A stretch of DNA of 48,587 nt from Lachnospira sp. UBA4285 (GCA_002394965.1 DGVL01000094.1:1-48587), one strand, 5' to 3'. Positions 24,245-32,818 are shown, numbered from the stretch's first letter. Notes: generated by a model from the letters alone, not told the origin. Translations and numbers: made by a program.

Positions 24245-25066
24245 TCAGACAAACTGCAAAAGTCCGGCCGGACTGTCGATGATGCCGGCCGCGCCAAGTC
24301 CTTCCAGCCTTTCTCTCTCCCGGCAGCCCCAGCTGACGAGCACAAACGGTACACCTGCCGCCTCTGAGAACTCCGCATCGACCTCCGTATCGCCGACATA
24401 TAAAACCTCCTCCGGCTTCATGCCAAGAGAATGCAGGCACCGCATGAACATATCCGGATCGGGTTTGCGCTCATATCCTTCCTGCCAGCCGCACACACAT
24501 TCAAAGCGCTCTCCGAAGAACTTCCGGATGAGAGGGAGTGCAACGCCGGAGTCTTTGTTGGTTATCACCCCAAGCTTCACTCCCCTCCCCGCAAGGGCCG
24601 TCAGAGTTCCGCGGATCCCGGGGTACACCCTCGTCTTATCACTGGGGTGCTGCGCGTAGCAGCTCCGGAAGACATCAAACACGGCGGCCTCCGCAGCCGG
24701 GGCTGTCCCCTGCGGCACGGAGCGGTGGACGAGCATCTTCGTACCGTTTCCGATATCTGTCCTCGTCTTCTCAATACTTCTTGTCGGCAGGCCATATGCA
24801 GCAAGTCCTGCATTGACCGCTGCATTCAGATCCGCTGCCGTGTCAAGCAGTGTTCCGTCAAGGTCAAAGATGACCGCTCTGAAGCGGCTGCCTTGTCCGC
24901 AGCATCCGCTCTTGCCGGAATTTCCGCAGGTATCCTGACTGGCGCACCCGCCGCAGGAAAGCCGGGTCTCCTTCCCTCCATGCTGTCTCACATAGGCTGT
25001 ATGGACGGCCATGAAGACAGCCATGATCCCCGCGAGTATAAGTGCTCCATACAGAATGTTTTGCAT
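24245..25066 (-). CDS. HAD-family phosphatase with N-terminal membrane/Cys-rich segment
   Basis: This 273-residue protein starts with a transmembrane helix (about residues 5-24) and a cysteine cluster (Cys38, 41, 47, 55, 56) resembling the small FeoB-associated Cys-rich membrane proteins. From residue 62 it is a phosphoglycolate-phosphatase-like HAD enzyme: AVIFDLDGTLLDT with nucleophile Asp68 and acid Asp70, LGVITNKD, a Lys in YERKPDPDMF and VLYVGDTEVD. HAD phosphatases of this type are normally free in the cytosol and about 215 residues long. No in-frame start codon is visible just before the HAD part, so a fused product is likely. Substrate is unknown. The gene sits 4 nt after the Mbeg1-like gene. 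Confidence 0.82.
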   Translation of the reverse strand: MQNILYGALILAGIMAVFMAVHTAYVRQHGGKETRLSCGGCASQDTCGNSGKSGCCGQGSRFRAVIFDLDGTLLDTAADLNAAVNAGLAAYGLPTRSIEKTRTDIGNGTKMLVHRSVPQGTAPAAEAAVFDVFRSCYAQHPSDKTRVYPGIRGTLTALAGRGVKLGVITNKDSGVALPLIRKFFGERFECVCGWQEGYERKPDPDMFMRCLHSLGMKPEEVLYVGDTEVDAEFSEAAGVPFVLVSWGCRERERLEGLGAAGIIDSPAGLLQFV

Positions 25067-25070
25067 CGTT

Positions 25071-26219
25071 TCACCTGTCCTGTCTGCTCTTCACCAGCTC
25101 GCTGATGTCCATTATGCGGCGGTTGCGGCGCTCCTTGAAATACTCCGCATACAGCGAGGCAAAGGTCGTGAGCACACTCCGCTTCTTGTCAGGACTCAAA
25201 TCCGCCAGTTTCCGGAAAGACGCGCCCGCGCTCTTGAAAAATGCGGTGTTGATGTCCGTGAGCGTCGACGCTCCGGATGCAGTCACCAGTTCAAAGACCG
25301 CATCCACAAATTTCTGCCTCTCGGACCGGTCATAAGAATAACACCATTTATTGATCGCTGCATTCCATATTTTTGCATTTTCATCCAGATCATCCGCATA
25401 TTGAAAATCGGTGCCCATGACCTGCCAGGTCGTGGCGTCATGCTGCATGATGCGTACGCCGGAGCTTTTCACGATCCGGCAGCTTCCCGTATTCTCCATA
25501 AGAAAGCCGATGATCGAGTACTGCGGCACGATCTTGATGATCCGGCCGGCTATTTTTTCCGCCGCCTTCGCAGATTCCGCCTGGTTTTCAAATCCGGGGC
25601 CGTCGTTGTCATAGATGTGCACAATCCTGTCCCGGACTCTCTCCTGAGCGTGCAGGGCACCGTAGCAAGCCAGATTCCCGCCCTTGGAATGGCCGCCGAC
25701 GCGCAGCCGCACTGTTTCCGGGATCACAAGGCTGTCCAGGTATTCCGCAGCTTTTTTCTGGGCCGGAACGGGTGTCAGGAAACTCATGTTGAAATTCTCC
25801 TTCCATCCGATGATCGTGTCGTCAGTGCCCTGAAACGCAGCGTACCATGTACCGTCCGGCAGAAGGAATGTCACAGCGGCAAACTGTGTCTGCCTTTCCT
25901 CGTCATAGACCTTCTGCCAGGAGCCAAGCCGGATATGCCGGAAACGCGGCTGCTTCGCGCACTCCCGGAGAACATAGGGAGCGGACGAGACGAAGGACTT
26001 GTCAGCGGAAAGCTGCTCCTCATCATGAAGCCTGAAAAATGTCTCACAGGCCTGTCCCAGCGTGACAGTCCCCGCATCGCCAAGAAGCGGGACACAGTCC
26101 GTGAAGTCCACATAGGCAAGCCACGAGAAGATCAGATTGTCCACCAGATTAAAAGGGTCTCGCCCGAACGTAAGGTCCCCTCTCCAGCGTATGTAATCCC
26201 GAAGATCTGCCACCTGCAC
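25071..26219 (-). CDS. Mbeg1-like (DUF2974) alpha/beta-hydrolase
   Basis: This 382-residue protein fits the Mbeg1-like/DUF2974 family, common in clostridia and related to class 3 lipases. The nucleophile elbow is VGGHSKGGNLACYGAL, with Ser in GHSKGG; upstream AFQGTDDTIIGWKENFNM resembles the lipase oxyanion region, and later Asp and His residues could complete the triad. No signal peptide is evident, so it is probably cytoplasmic. The substrate is unknown. It lies 14 nt downstream of the class II aldolase gene and 4 nt upstream of the HAD fusion, as part of a compact operon. Confidence 0.78.
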   Translation of the reverse strand: MQVADLRDYIRWRGDLTFGRDPFNLVDNLIFSWLAYVDFTDCVPLLGDAGTVTLGQACETFFRLHDEEQLSADKSFVSSAPYVLRECAKQPRFRHIRLGSWQKVYDEERQTQFAAVTFLLPDGTWYAAFQGTDDTIIGWKENFNMSFLTPVPAQKKAAEYLDSLVIPETVRLRVGGHSKGGNLACYGALHAQERVRDRIVHIYDNDGPGFENQAESAKAAEKIAGRIIKIVPQYSIIGFLMENTGSCRIVKSSGVRIMQHDATTWQVMGTDFQYADDLDENAKIWNAAINKWCYSYDRSERQKFVDAVFELVTASGASTLTDINTAFFKSAGASFRKLADLSPDKKRSVLTTFASLYAEYFKERRNRRIMDISELVKSRQDR

Positions 26220-26233
26220 TTCCTCCGTTTCCT

Positions 26234-26878
26234 TTAACGCCTTGACGCGCGGTACTTTGCCAGAAGCGCAGACTTTTCTCTTTCCGTAAGGTGATGCGGT
26301 TTCCCGGTCAGCTGCGCTATCGAGAGAATCTTTGCGAGTTTTTCCGCCGCCTCCGCCTTGGCGAAGGCCTGCTCGACCGATCCGGCGCCGGCGACCAGCC
26401 CGTGATTGGCCAGCAGCACGGTATCCTTGTCCTCATTGACGAAGTAGCGTCCGAAGTCGGTGAAAACCTGATCTGTGCCGGGCGTCCCGTATCCGCACAC
26501 CGGAATCTCGCCGCCGAAGAACATATACACCTCGGCCAGATCTCCCCGGATGGCTCTCCCGTTGAGAGCCCAGGCGGTCGCAAAGGGACTGTGGACATGG
26601 ACGACCGCCTGTATGTCCGGGCGGAGGCGGTACAGCGCCAGGTGCATCCGGTACTCACTGCTCGGCCGGCTGCCGGTATCACTCAGGATTTCTCCTTCCA
26701 GGGACAGCTCCGATAGCATGTCCGGCGTGACCTGCTCCTTGTTCTTCTGAGACGGAGTGATCAGCACCCGGTCACCGACGCGGGCCGACAGATTCCCCTC
26801 AAACATGTTGACGAATCCAAGTTCATAACTCTTTTTGAAATACCGGATGATTTCTTCCCGGATCTGCTCCTCGTTCAT
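26234..26878 (-). CDS. Class II aldolase/adducin family protein (fuculose-phosphate aldolase-like)
   Basis: This protein of 214 residues has the class II aldolase features: the phosphate-binding GNLSARVGDRVLITPS, the catalytic Glu in SSEYRMHLALY, zinc histidines in AVVHVHSPFAT and a third His in LLANHGLVAG. It probably cleaves a sugar phosphate such as L-fuculose 1-phosphate or L-ribulose 5-phosphate related substrate. I chose ATG 26878, preceded by GGAGAG; an ATG at 26899 overlapping the larE stop codon is a plausible longer start through translational coupling. No fucose or rhamnose genes are nearby. Confidence 0.85.
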   Translation of the reverse strand: MNEEQIREEIIRYFKKSYELGFVNMFEGNLSARVGDRVLITPSQKNKEQVTPDMLSELSLEGEILSDTGSRPSSEYRMHLALYRLRPDIQAVVHVHSPFATAWALNGRAIRGDLAEVYMFFGGEIPVCGYGTPGTDQVFTDFGRYFVNEDKDTVLLANHGLVAGAGSVEQAFAKAEAAEKLAKILSIAQLTGKPHHLTEREKSALLAKYRASRR

Positions 26879-26898
26879 GCTCTTCTCTCCGCTTCTCA

Positions 26899-27750
26899 TC
26901 ACTTATTCTTCCAGGCGTCCTCAGGCTTCAGCCCCAGCGCCTCGTTCATACTCCCGGTTCTGTAGCCGGACAGGTCCATTGTAACATAACTGAATCCGAT
27001 TTTATGAAGCGCCTCTGCCGCCTCTTTCCGGATACTCATCAGAAGTTCCTGTTCCGGCGGCAGGACTTCGATCCGGGCAAGTGCTCCCTTCCCATCCGGG
27101 CCGCCGCCGTGCACACGGACGCGGATCTGGGAGAATCCACGATCCCGGAGCCATTGTTCGGCAAGCCCCACCATGGCAAGTTTCCTGGCTGTGATGGTCT
27201 CCCCGTACACGAACCGCGAAGCCAGGCAGGCAGCAGACGGCTTGGACCAGGTCGGAAGGCCGAGAGTCCTCGAGATCTCACGAATATCCGCTTTGGTCAG
27301 CCCGGCTTCCCGCAGCGGACTCTTCACCCCCAGCTCCCGGATGGCGGCCAGGCCCGGCCGGTAGTCGTTAAGATCGTCCATGTTGGAGCCTTCCGCGACA
27401 TACGCGATGCCCAGTTCCTCCGTTCTCGCAAGAAGGTGCGTGAACAGGCCCTTTTTGCACAGATAGCAGCGGTTGACCGGATTGTCCTTGAAGCCCGGAA
27501 TGTCAAGCTCCTCCAGTCTGAGAATCTCATGGCGTATGCCGTGCTCCCGGCAGAAGTCTGCCGCGGCCCTGGACTCGGACTCCGGCAGGGAAGCGGACAG
27601 CGCCGTCACGGCAATACAGTTTTCTTTTAACATCTTGTGCGCTTCCATCAGGAGAAGCGATGAGTCAACGCCCCCGGAATAGGCGACAGCGACACTGCCA
27701 AGAGACGCAAGATATGCCTCCAGTTTCTGCTGTTTTTCCTGAATGGTCAT
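26899..27750 (-). CDS. larE: LarE-like ATP-dependent sacrificial sulfur transferase
   Basis: This protein of 283 residues has a PP-loop near its start (AVAYSGGVDSSLLLMEA) and the LarE features NRCYLCKKGLF, AEGSNMDDLNDYRPGLAA, SPLREAGLTKADIREI and WSKPSAACLASRF. LarE donates cysteine sulfur to the pyridinium dithiocarboxylate nickel-pincer cofactor of lactate racemase-type enzymes. The Cys in SAACLASRF corresponds to the sacrificial position. larB, larC and larA are not in the window. ATG 27750 is used with AGGAAGG upstream; an ATG three codons earlier is nearly as good. It is the first gene of the six-gene run ending with yhaN. Confidence 0.9.
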   Translation of the reverse strand: MTIQEKQQKLEAYLASLGSVAVAYSGGVDSSLLLMEAHKMLKENCIAVTALSASLPESESRAAADFCREHGIRHEILRLEELDIPGFKDNPVNRCYLCKKGLFTHLLARTEELGIAYVAEGSNMDDLNDYRPGLAAIRELGVKSPLREAGLTKADIREISRTLGLPTWSKPSAACLASRFVYGETITARKLAMVGLAEQWLRDRGFSQIRVRVHGGGPDGKGALARIEVLPPEQELLMSIRKEAAEALHKIGFSYVTMDLSGYRTGSMNEALGLKPEDAWKNK

Positions 27751-27790
27751 GATTGTCATTTCCTTCCTGGCTGTAAACGCCTGATACAAT

Positions 27791-27822
27791 AAAAAAACCG
27801 ATGTCCCACAACAGACATCGGT
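27791..27822 (-). terminator. Terminator after the tRNA-Gly pair
   Basis: ACCGATGTC pairs with GACATCGGT around an 8-nt loop, and the minus strand continues with seven T residues (27797-27791). It lies between the tRNAs and larE. Confidence 0.88.
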
Positions 27823-27828
27823 CTAGCG

Positions 27829-27900
<72 letters not shown>

Positions 27901-27939
27901 ACAGATATGAACCGGAAGCTCTTCTCTCTTAAAAAGAAG

Positions 27940-28011
<72 letters not shown>

Positions 28012-28042
28012 ATTCCAGTGCGTTTTTTCGAACGCAAGTAAT

Positions 28043-28071
28043 ATATTACATGAAACAGGGATGTCTGTCAA
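28043..28071 (-). promoter_or_regulatory. tRNA-Gly promoter
   Basis: Consensus -35 TTGACA (28071-28066), a 17-nt spacer and -10 TAATAT (28048-28043) stand about 30 nt before the first tRNA, as expected of a strong stable-RNA promoter. Confidence 0.8.
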
Positions 28072-28120
28072 GCATAATTTTGAATCTATCCGAGCTTTCG
28101 GACAGCCCGCCCGCCTGCCA

Positions 28121-28996
28121 TCACGTATCACGGTCCGGAAGGAAGCTCGAGACCGTCACGGCAAGCGAGCCATGGCCTATGTGACAGCCGATGGAAACCG
28201 GCAGCGGGTCAAAGTGAACCGGGTACTGCGGGAACTCGTCCTGTACCTGCCTGATCCAGCTTTCGGTCGTCTCCCTGTCGGCCGTGTAAGCGCCGGCGAT
28301 GTGAATGCGCCCCGCCTTGTCCGCCTCCGGAAAACGATTCTTCAGATCCAGATGAATGGCCTTGAGCATGATCTTCCTGGCGGACACCATGCCGCGGGAC
28401 TTCGCGTAGGAGTCGAGCTTTTCACCCTGGATCTGCAGGACCGGCTTGATGTTGAGCAGCGTTCCGATTGCAGCGGCAGCCGGTGTGATCCGGCCTCCCT
28501 TTTTCAGATACTTCAGTGTCTCGACGGTGATGTAGATGCTGGCGTTCCCGGCATCTGCCTCCAGTTTTTCCCGGATCTCTCTCGCGTCAGCCCCCTTCTC
28601 GGCGAGAAGCTTCGCGTCGAGCGCCGACTGGCGCTGCGTCACGGAGATCCGGTGGTTGTCCACGACCTGAACCTTTCCGTCATAATCCTGTGCAAGCATC
28701 GACGCCGTCTGGCAGGTGCCGGACAGTCCGGATGACATGGGGATGAAGACAATGCTGTCGTACGACTTCAGAAGGCGGTCAAATGTCTCCTGCATCTCTC
28801 CCACGCTCGGCTGGGAAGTGGAGACATTGGCATCCTGGCGGAGACACTCGTAGAACTGTTCCTGTGTGATATCCACGTTCTCCATGTAGGACTTGCCGTT
28901 TATAAAGACTGGCATACTCATGAGTTCGATTCCGTTCTCGCGGGCATCTTCAGGCTTCATTCCGCTGTTGGAGTCGGTCAGTACTGCTACTCTCAT
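28121..28996 (-). CDS. DegV family fatty acid-binding protein
   Basis: This 291-residue protein has the DegV pattern: VAVLTDSNSGM at the start, MPVFINGKSYMENVDI, the lipid-head binding TSQPSVGEM, FIPMSSGLSGTCQTA and VVDNHRISVTQ, then a C-terminal domain with KYLKKGGRI and NIKPVLQI. DegV/FakB proteins hold an acyl chain and present it to a fatty-acid kinase (FakA). No fakA is adjacent, which is common. The start at 28996 has AAGGAGG. It is divergent from the GNAT gene; the promoter in the 147-nt gap was not resolved. Confidence 0.93.
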   Translation of the reverse strand: MRVAVLTDSNSGMKPEDARENGIELMSMPVFINGKSYMENVDITQEQFYECLRQDANVSTSQPSVGEMQETFDRLLKSYDSIVFIPMSSGLSGTCQTASMLAQDYDGKVQVVDNHRISVTQRQSALDAKLLAEKGADAREIREKLEADAGNASIYITVETLKYLKKGGRITPAAAAIGTLLNIKPVLQIQGEKLDSYAKSRGMVSARKIMLKAIHLDLKNRFPEADKAGRIHIAGAYTADRETTESWIRQVQDEFPQYPVHFDPLPVSIGCHIGHGSLAVTVSSFLPDRDT

Positions 28997-29143
28997 AAGT
29001 CCTCCTTGAATAAGACACTTTGCTTAATTGTACTCTAAAGGCTGTGCTGATACAATCATTTTGTCACAAGGATTGCCGGGGGCAGGACACGGAACAGTCC
29101 GGTCCGATTCGGAGGGCACTGCGGCAGACAAGATGGAGCAGCC

Positions 29144-29941
29144 TTGAACATACAGATCACACAGACAAAAAAAATGAGCAGAAGCCAGCAGCGTGCCCAG
29201 GCACGAATCTGCAGCCTCTGCGGCGGATATGACGCCTATGGTGACGACACCGGTTTTCCGGTATTCTTCGCACATCTGCCGGGAAGACCATTCCCCGCCG
29301 GATTTCTTTCCGGCTGTCACATCCCGGCTGATCCGCAGAACCCGGAGACCGTTGAGGTATCCGCCGCCGTCATGCCGGAGATGCGCCGCAAGGGCGTATT
29401 CAAATCACTTCTTGAAAAGGCGGCCCGGGAAGCCGCAGAGCTTTTCCCGGCCGCCACGCTCACCGGTCCGCTCCCTGATTACCTGAGCGACTCGCAGCTT
29501 TCCAGAGACTATCTGTACGACGAGCTTCTGATGCGCTGCGTGTCCCCCGGTATTCTGCCAGACAATGCGCTTCCGGAAGGTGTGTCGTTCTGCAAAGTAA
29601 GACAGCCGGGTGAGTCCGGCTCCATTGACACTGAAACCGCCTGGTCTTTGCTGTCCGGCAGCCAGACAGCCGCCCGCCTGGCGCTGACCGGAGGCGGAAA
29701 GTTTTACTGCGTCAGCCACGTTGAAGTCCCGGAAGCGCTGCGCCGCAGGGGCTACGGCACGGTACTGCTCACCCATGTGCTGTGCTCTCTTCCTGCCGGC
29801 TCTGACGTCGTTCTCCAGGTCCGCTCCGTCAATAAGCCCGCCCTCCGGCTGTACCAGAAGACGGGCTTTGAAATCACAGATAAACTCTCCTTTTACCGTT
29901 TTGACCGCCTGATGGCGCCTGCTGTCATGACGCCGCGATGA
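29144..29941 (+). CDS. GNAT-family N-acetyltransferase, possibly a degenerate tandem
   Basis: This 265-residue protein seems to contain two acetyltransferase-like halves. The first has VSAAVMPEMRRKGVFKSLLEK, which resembles the acetyl-CoA loop but with a poorer Q/RxxGxG/A motif. The second has EVPEALRRRGYGTVLLTHVL with a canonical RRRGYG loop and ALRLYQKTGFEITD, typical of the GNAT C-terminus. The start is uncertain: TTG 29144 has GGAG 5 nt upstream, whereas ATG 29174 lacks an obvious ribosome binding site. The C-terminus overlaps convergent dapB by 17 nt. Substrate is unknown. Confidence 0.75.
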   Translation: MNIQITQTKKMSRSQQRAQARICSLCGGYDAYGDDTGFPVFFAHLPGRPFPAGFLSGCHIPADPQNPETVEVSAAVMPEMRRKGVFKSLLEKAAREAAELFPAATLTGPLPDYLSDSQLSRDYLYDELLMRCVSPGILPDNALPEGVSFCKVRQPGESGSIDTETAWSLLSGSQTAARLALTGGGKFYCVSHVEVPEALRRRGYGTVLLTHVLCSLPAGSDVVLQVRSVNKPALRLYQKTGFEITDKLSFYRFDRLMAPAVMTPR

Positions 29942-30683
29942 CGTCCTGCATATTGTACAGACCCGGTCCTTTGTCCTTCAGGAATCTGGCCGCCAGAATC
30001 GCGCCCTTGGCGAATATCGCGCGGGAAGAGGCGGTGTGGCGGATCTCAATGACCTCATCCTCTCCGCAGAAGATACAGTCGTGGACACCGGCAATCGTGC
30101 CGCCGCGCACGGAGGAGATGCCGATTTCCTTCGGATCTCTCGCCTGATGCTGATCGTGCCTGCCGTAATTGTACGTGTAGCCGCCGCCGAGCGCTTCACT
30201 TACCGCATCCGCAATCATCAGAGCCGTCCCGGACGGAGCGTCCAGTTTGCGGCGGTGATGGGCTTCCACAATCTCCGTGTCAAAGCCCGCCTTGCCGAGA
30301 GCCTTCGCAGCCTGTGCGACCAGAGTGAGGAGCACATTGACACCGAGGGACATATTCGCAGAGCGCAGGACCGGTATTTTCTCAGCGGCCTCCTGCGCGT
30401 GCCTGATCTGATCCGGGGAGAGGCCCGTCGTGCACAGAACCAGCGGGAGCTTCTTTGACACGCAGCTCTCAATCAGCTCATCCACAGCCGCGGCTGTGCT
30501 GAAGTCGATGACGACATCCGCTTCTTCCCTGACGTCTCTTACAGACGGGTACACCGGAAAATGGCAGCCGGCCGGGGCATGCACATCCACGCCGGCAACG
30601 CAGACCGCGTCATCACTGGTTTCGATCAGGTCTGACAGGACGGCCCCCATATGGCCGCCACAGCCGTTAATGATGATGTTCAT
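29925..30683 (-). CDS. dapB: 4-hydroxy-tetrahydrodipicolinate reductase
   Basis: This 252-residue enzyme of the diaminopimelate/lysine pathway reduces the DapA product using NAD(P)H. It has the nucleotide-binding NGCGGHMGAVL at the N-terminus, DFSTAAAVDEL and the catalytic/substrate motif EAHHRRKLDAPSGTAL. Its length is normal. The ribosome binding site AAGGAAG precedes 30683, and the gene lies 21 nt after dapA, so both should be under the lysine riboswitch. The 3' end overlaps the convergent GNAT gene. Confidence 0.97.
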   Translation of the reverse strand: MNIIINGCGGHMGAVLSDLIETSDDAVCVAGVDVHAPAGCHFPVYPSVRDVREEADVVIDFSTAAAVDELIESCVSKKLPLVLCTTGLSPDQIRHAQEAAEKIPVLRSANMSLGVNVLLTLVAQAAKALGKAGFDTEIVEAHHRRKLDAPSGTALMIADAVSEALGGGYTYNYGRHDQHQARDPKEIGISSVRGGTIAGVHDCIFCGEDEVIEIRHTASSRAIFAKGAILAARFLKDKGPGLYNMQDVIAAS

Positions 30684-30704
30684 CTTCTCTTCCTTTCAAT
30701 TCAA

Positions 30705-31595
30705 TCAGGCTTTCAGAAGGCCATAGCCTTCCATAGCTTTCTTAAGCTGCTCCCTGTGCTCCGGTTCGAGCGGTGTGAGCGGCAGACGCAGTGGTCCGAC
30801 TTCCATTCCCATCATGTTCATGGCTTCCTTGACCGGAATCGGGTTCACCTCGCAGAAGAGCGCGTCGATCAGCGGAAGTGCTCTCTTCTGCTCCGCAAGA
30901 CTTCCCTGTGTGTCGCCGGCGAACCACTTCGCGCAGATGTCATGCGTCTGCCTGGGAGCCACGTTGCTGAGCACGGAGATAACACCCTTCGCGCCGATGG
31001 AAAGAAGCGGAACGATGAGCCCGTCCTCGCCGGAATACATATCCAGGCGTCCCTCCGAGAGTTCCATCGTGTGAAGTTCCTGGGAGACATTGGCTGTCGC
31101 CGCCTTGATGGCGACGATATTGTCGACATCCTTTGCGAGTCTTGCCGCTGTCTCCGGTGCGATATTGCACCCTGTGCGGCCGGGAACATTGTACATGATG
31201 ATCGGAAGATCGACGGAGGCGGCAACGGTCCTGTAGTGCTCGTACAACCCCTTCTGGGTCGCCTTGTTGTAATACGGCGTCACGACGAGACAGGCATCCG
31301 CGCCGGCTCTCTGCGCCGCCTGCGAGAGAATGATCGCAGCGCTGGTCGCGTTTGAACCGGTCCCGGCGATGACCGGAACCCTGTGCTTCACGTAAGAGCA
31401 GACGAACTCCAGTGCCTCCTGATGCTCCTCCATCGTCAGCGTAGATCCCTCGCCGGTGGTGCCGATGGCGACGATCGCATCTGTCGAATTATTTATCTGC
31501 CAGTCGAGGATCTCTTCGAATTTATCGTAATTTACCGTTCCGTCCTCATGCATCGGCGTTACGATCGCGACGCCTGCACCTGTGAAAATTGACAT
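30705..31595 (-). CDS. dapA: 4-hydroxy-tetrahydrodipicolinate synthase
   Basis: This 296-residue class I aldolase condenses pyruvate with aspartate semialdehyde. Visible features are GTTGEGSTLTMEEH, the Tyr in IIMYNVPGRTGCN, the Schiff-base Lys in VAIKAATANV and GVISVLSNV. AAAGGAGG lies 8 nt before the ATG. The long leader carries a lysine riboswitch with terminator, so high lysine should stop transcription before this gene. dapB follows. Confidence 0.98.
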   Translation of the reverse strand: MSIFTGAGVAIVTPMHEDGTVNYDKFEEILDWQINNSTDAIVAIGTTGEGSTLTMEEHQEALEFVCSYVKHRVPVIAGTGSNATSAAIILSQAAQRAGADACLVVTPYYNKATQKGLYEHYRTVAASVDLPIIMYNVPGRTGCNIAPETAARLAKDVDNIVAIKAATANVSQELHTMELSEGRLDMYSGEDGLIVPLLSIGAKGVISVLSNVAPRQTHDICAKWFAGDTQGSLAEQKRALPLIDALFCEVNPIPVKEAMNMMGMEVGPLRLPLTPLEPEHREQLKKAMEGYGLLKA

Positions 31596-31682
31596 AGTGG
31601 AAACCTCCTTTTGTCTCTGGTAAAGCCACAGAACGCTTGAGTTTGCGCCCGCTCTGAAAGGCAGGCTTCATGCCCGGGACAT

Positions 31683-31716
31683 AAAAACGCCTGCTCACTT
31701 CAGAACGTGAGCAGGC
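31683..31716 (-). terminator. Riboswitch-controlled terminator of dapA
   Basis: GCCTGCTCAC and GTGAGCAGGC form a 10-bp stem with an 8-nt loop, followed on the minus strand by GTTTTT. It lies between the lysine aptamer and dapA. Confidence 0.9.
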
Positions 31717-31751
31717 TTGATTGTCATGCATAGAGGCCGGTATGGCCGCAG

Positions 31752-31924
31752 ACAAGTAGCTCTCCATCATGTTCTGATGACAGTTGCACGGCTGTTGACC
31801 GTGCACCCAGCGGCAGAAGCGCCGGTACGCTCCTTCGCTTCGGCGCTTTTTCCTTTCCTCTGCCCTCGTATCTGCCACCGGAGCATCCGGCAGCGTACTC
31901 ATAAAAAGCGCGACCTCTACTTAC
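31752..31924 (-). promoter_or_regulatory. Lysine riboswitch (L box)
   Basis: The minus strand shows conserved L-box elements in order: P1 5' strand GTAAGTAG then AGAGGTCGCGC, ATGAGTA, GCGCCGAAGCGAAGGAGCG, CTGGGTGCACGG with CCGTGCAACTGTCATCAG, and TGATGGAGAGCTAC closing P1 with CTACTTGT. This spacing and the paired helices fit the roughly 175-nt lysine aptamer. Binding of lysine should favour the terminator at 31683-31716 and switch off dapA-dapB. Confidence 0.93.
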
Positions 31925-31942
31925 CATATTAAGTTTATCTGA

Positions 31943-31971
31943 ATCTTACTCTTCCCGCGCTGTACTGTCAA
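31943..31971 (-). promoter_or_regulatory. dapA leader promoter
   Basis: TTGACA (31971-31966), 17-nt spacer, and TAAGAT (31948-31943) predict a start near 31935, just before the aptamer. The -35 lies within the last codons of the SSB-like gene. Confidence 0.7.
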
Positions 31972-32584
31972 CAGCATCCACCCGCATCAGGGAAACTTCA
32001 TACGCCGTTCGCACTTCGCTTCCACCGCCCGGGAAGCGCTTCGTGTACGCGCGGCTCTGCATCCGGCCTGTTCCCTTTATCCGGGTTCCCACGGACAGAG
32101 CTGCAGCCGCCTCCGCCGTCTTCCCCCAGGCAATGGCAGGAAGATAGTCAGACCGGCCGTAGCTTCTGGCGACCGCAACGAGAAGATCACAGGCCCTGCG
32201 GCCAAGCGGAGTCTTTCTGAGCACCGGCGGCTTGCAGATATATCCTGTGAGGGACAGCTCATTGGCGTCCGGCGCATCTTCTGACGCCTCGGCCATCTCT
32301 TCGACATAGACCGAGAGTATCAGATGATTGTGCTCCCCCACATGGTGGTTGTAGGACCGCAGCTGACCGCGCACCGAGACTCTCTTCCCTTCCCGGATTC
32401 CGGAAATGTCCAGCTGCCCTTCCGGCAGTGTGAGCGGAAGCGTGTCCACGGTTCCCGAGAGCCGCTTCACTTCCAGCGTCGACTTGTAAAATGAACGCTC
32501 CCCCACACTGTGACTGAAAAGGACCGGACTGCTGATCATTCCAGTAAGTCCTACACAATTATTTTCCGCACTGTTTTCTCTCAT
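31946..32584 (-). CDS. Single-stranded DNA-binding-like protein with two OB folds
   Basis: This 212-residue protein has two OB-fold-like halves joined by an acidic linker. The first (about 9-95) includes GLTGMISSPVLFSHSVGERS and GKRVSVRGQLRSY; the second (about 107-205) includes LTGYICKPPVLRKTPLGRRA, YLPAIAWGK and GTRIKGTGRMQSR. Both are similar to SSB/PriB-type folds; the second is closer to ordinary SSB. It lacks the acidic IPF-type tail of replicative SSB, so it is probably an auxiliary single-strand binding protein. The gene is isolated from dapA by the riboswitch leader and divergent from typA. Confidence 0.8.
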   Translation of the reverse strand: MRENSAENNCVGLTGMISSPVLFSHSVGERSFYKSTLEVKRLSGTVDTLPLTLPEGQLDISGIREGKRVSVRGQLRSYNHHVGEHNHLILSVYVEEMAEASEDAPDANELSLTGYICKPPVLRKTPLGRRACDLLVAVARSYGRSDYLPAIAWGKTAEAAAALSVGTRIKGTGRMQSRAYTKRFPGGGSEVRTAYEVSLMRVDAVDSTAREE

Positions 32585-32740
32585 TTTCTAACGCCGGGAT
32601 TTTTCTGTTTCCGGCCGGCAGATAAAGCAAGTATGCAGTTTTCAGACAGGTTTATATTTTAACCAATATTCCGGCGCAGTTCAAGGAATAATGGCGTAAA
32701 TACGCCATTTTCCGTGGAAATCCATCCACTGATTTTACTA

Positions 32741-32768
32741 TTGATTTTCATGTATCCTGTGTTAGAAT
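32741..32768 (+). promoter_or_regulatory. typA promoter
   Basis: TTGATT (32741-32746), a 16-nt spacer and TAGAAT (32763-32768) lie about 50 nt before the typA start codon. Confidence 0.55.
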
Positions 32769-32818
32769 ACTTAAGTTGCAAACAAACAGAGTATAAAAAA
32801 TATGAGAAAGGAAAAGCA

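Noticed and set aside
31546..31902. Minus-strand frame in the dapA leader
   Set aside because: It covers the lysine riboswitch and terminator and overlaps the dapA start; structure explains the sequence.
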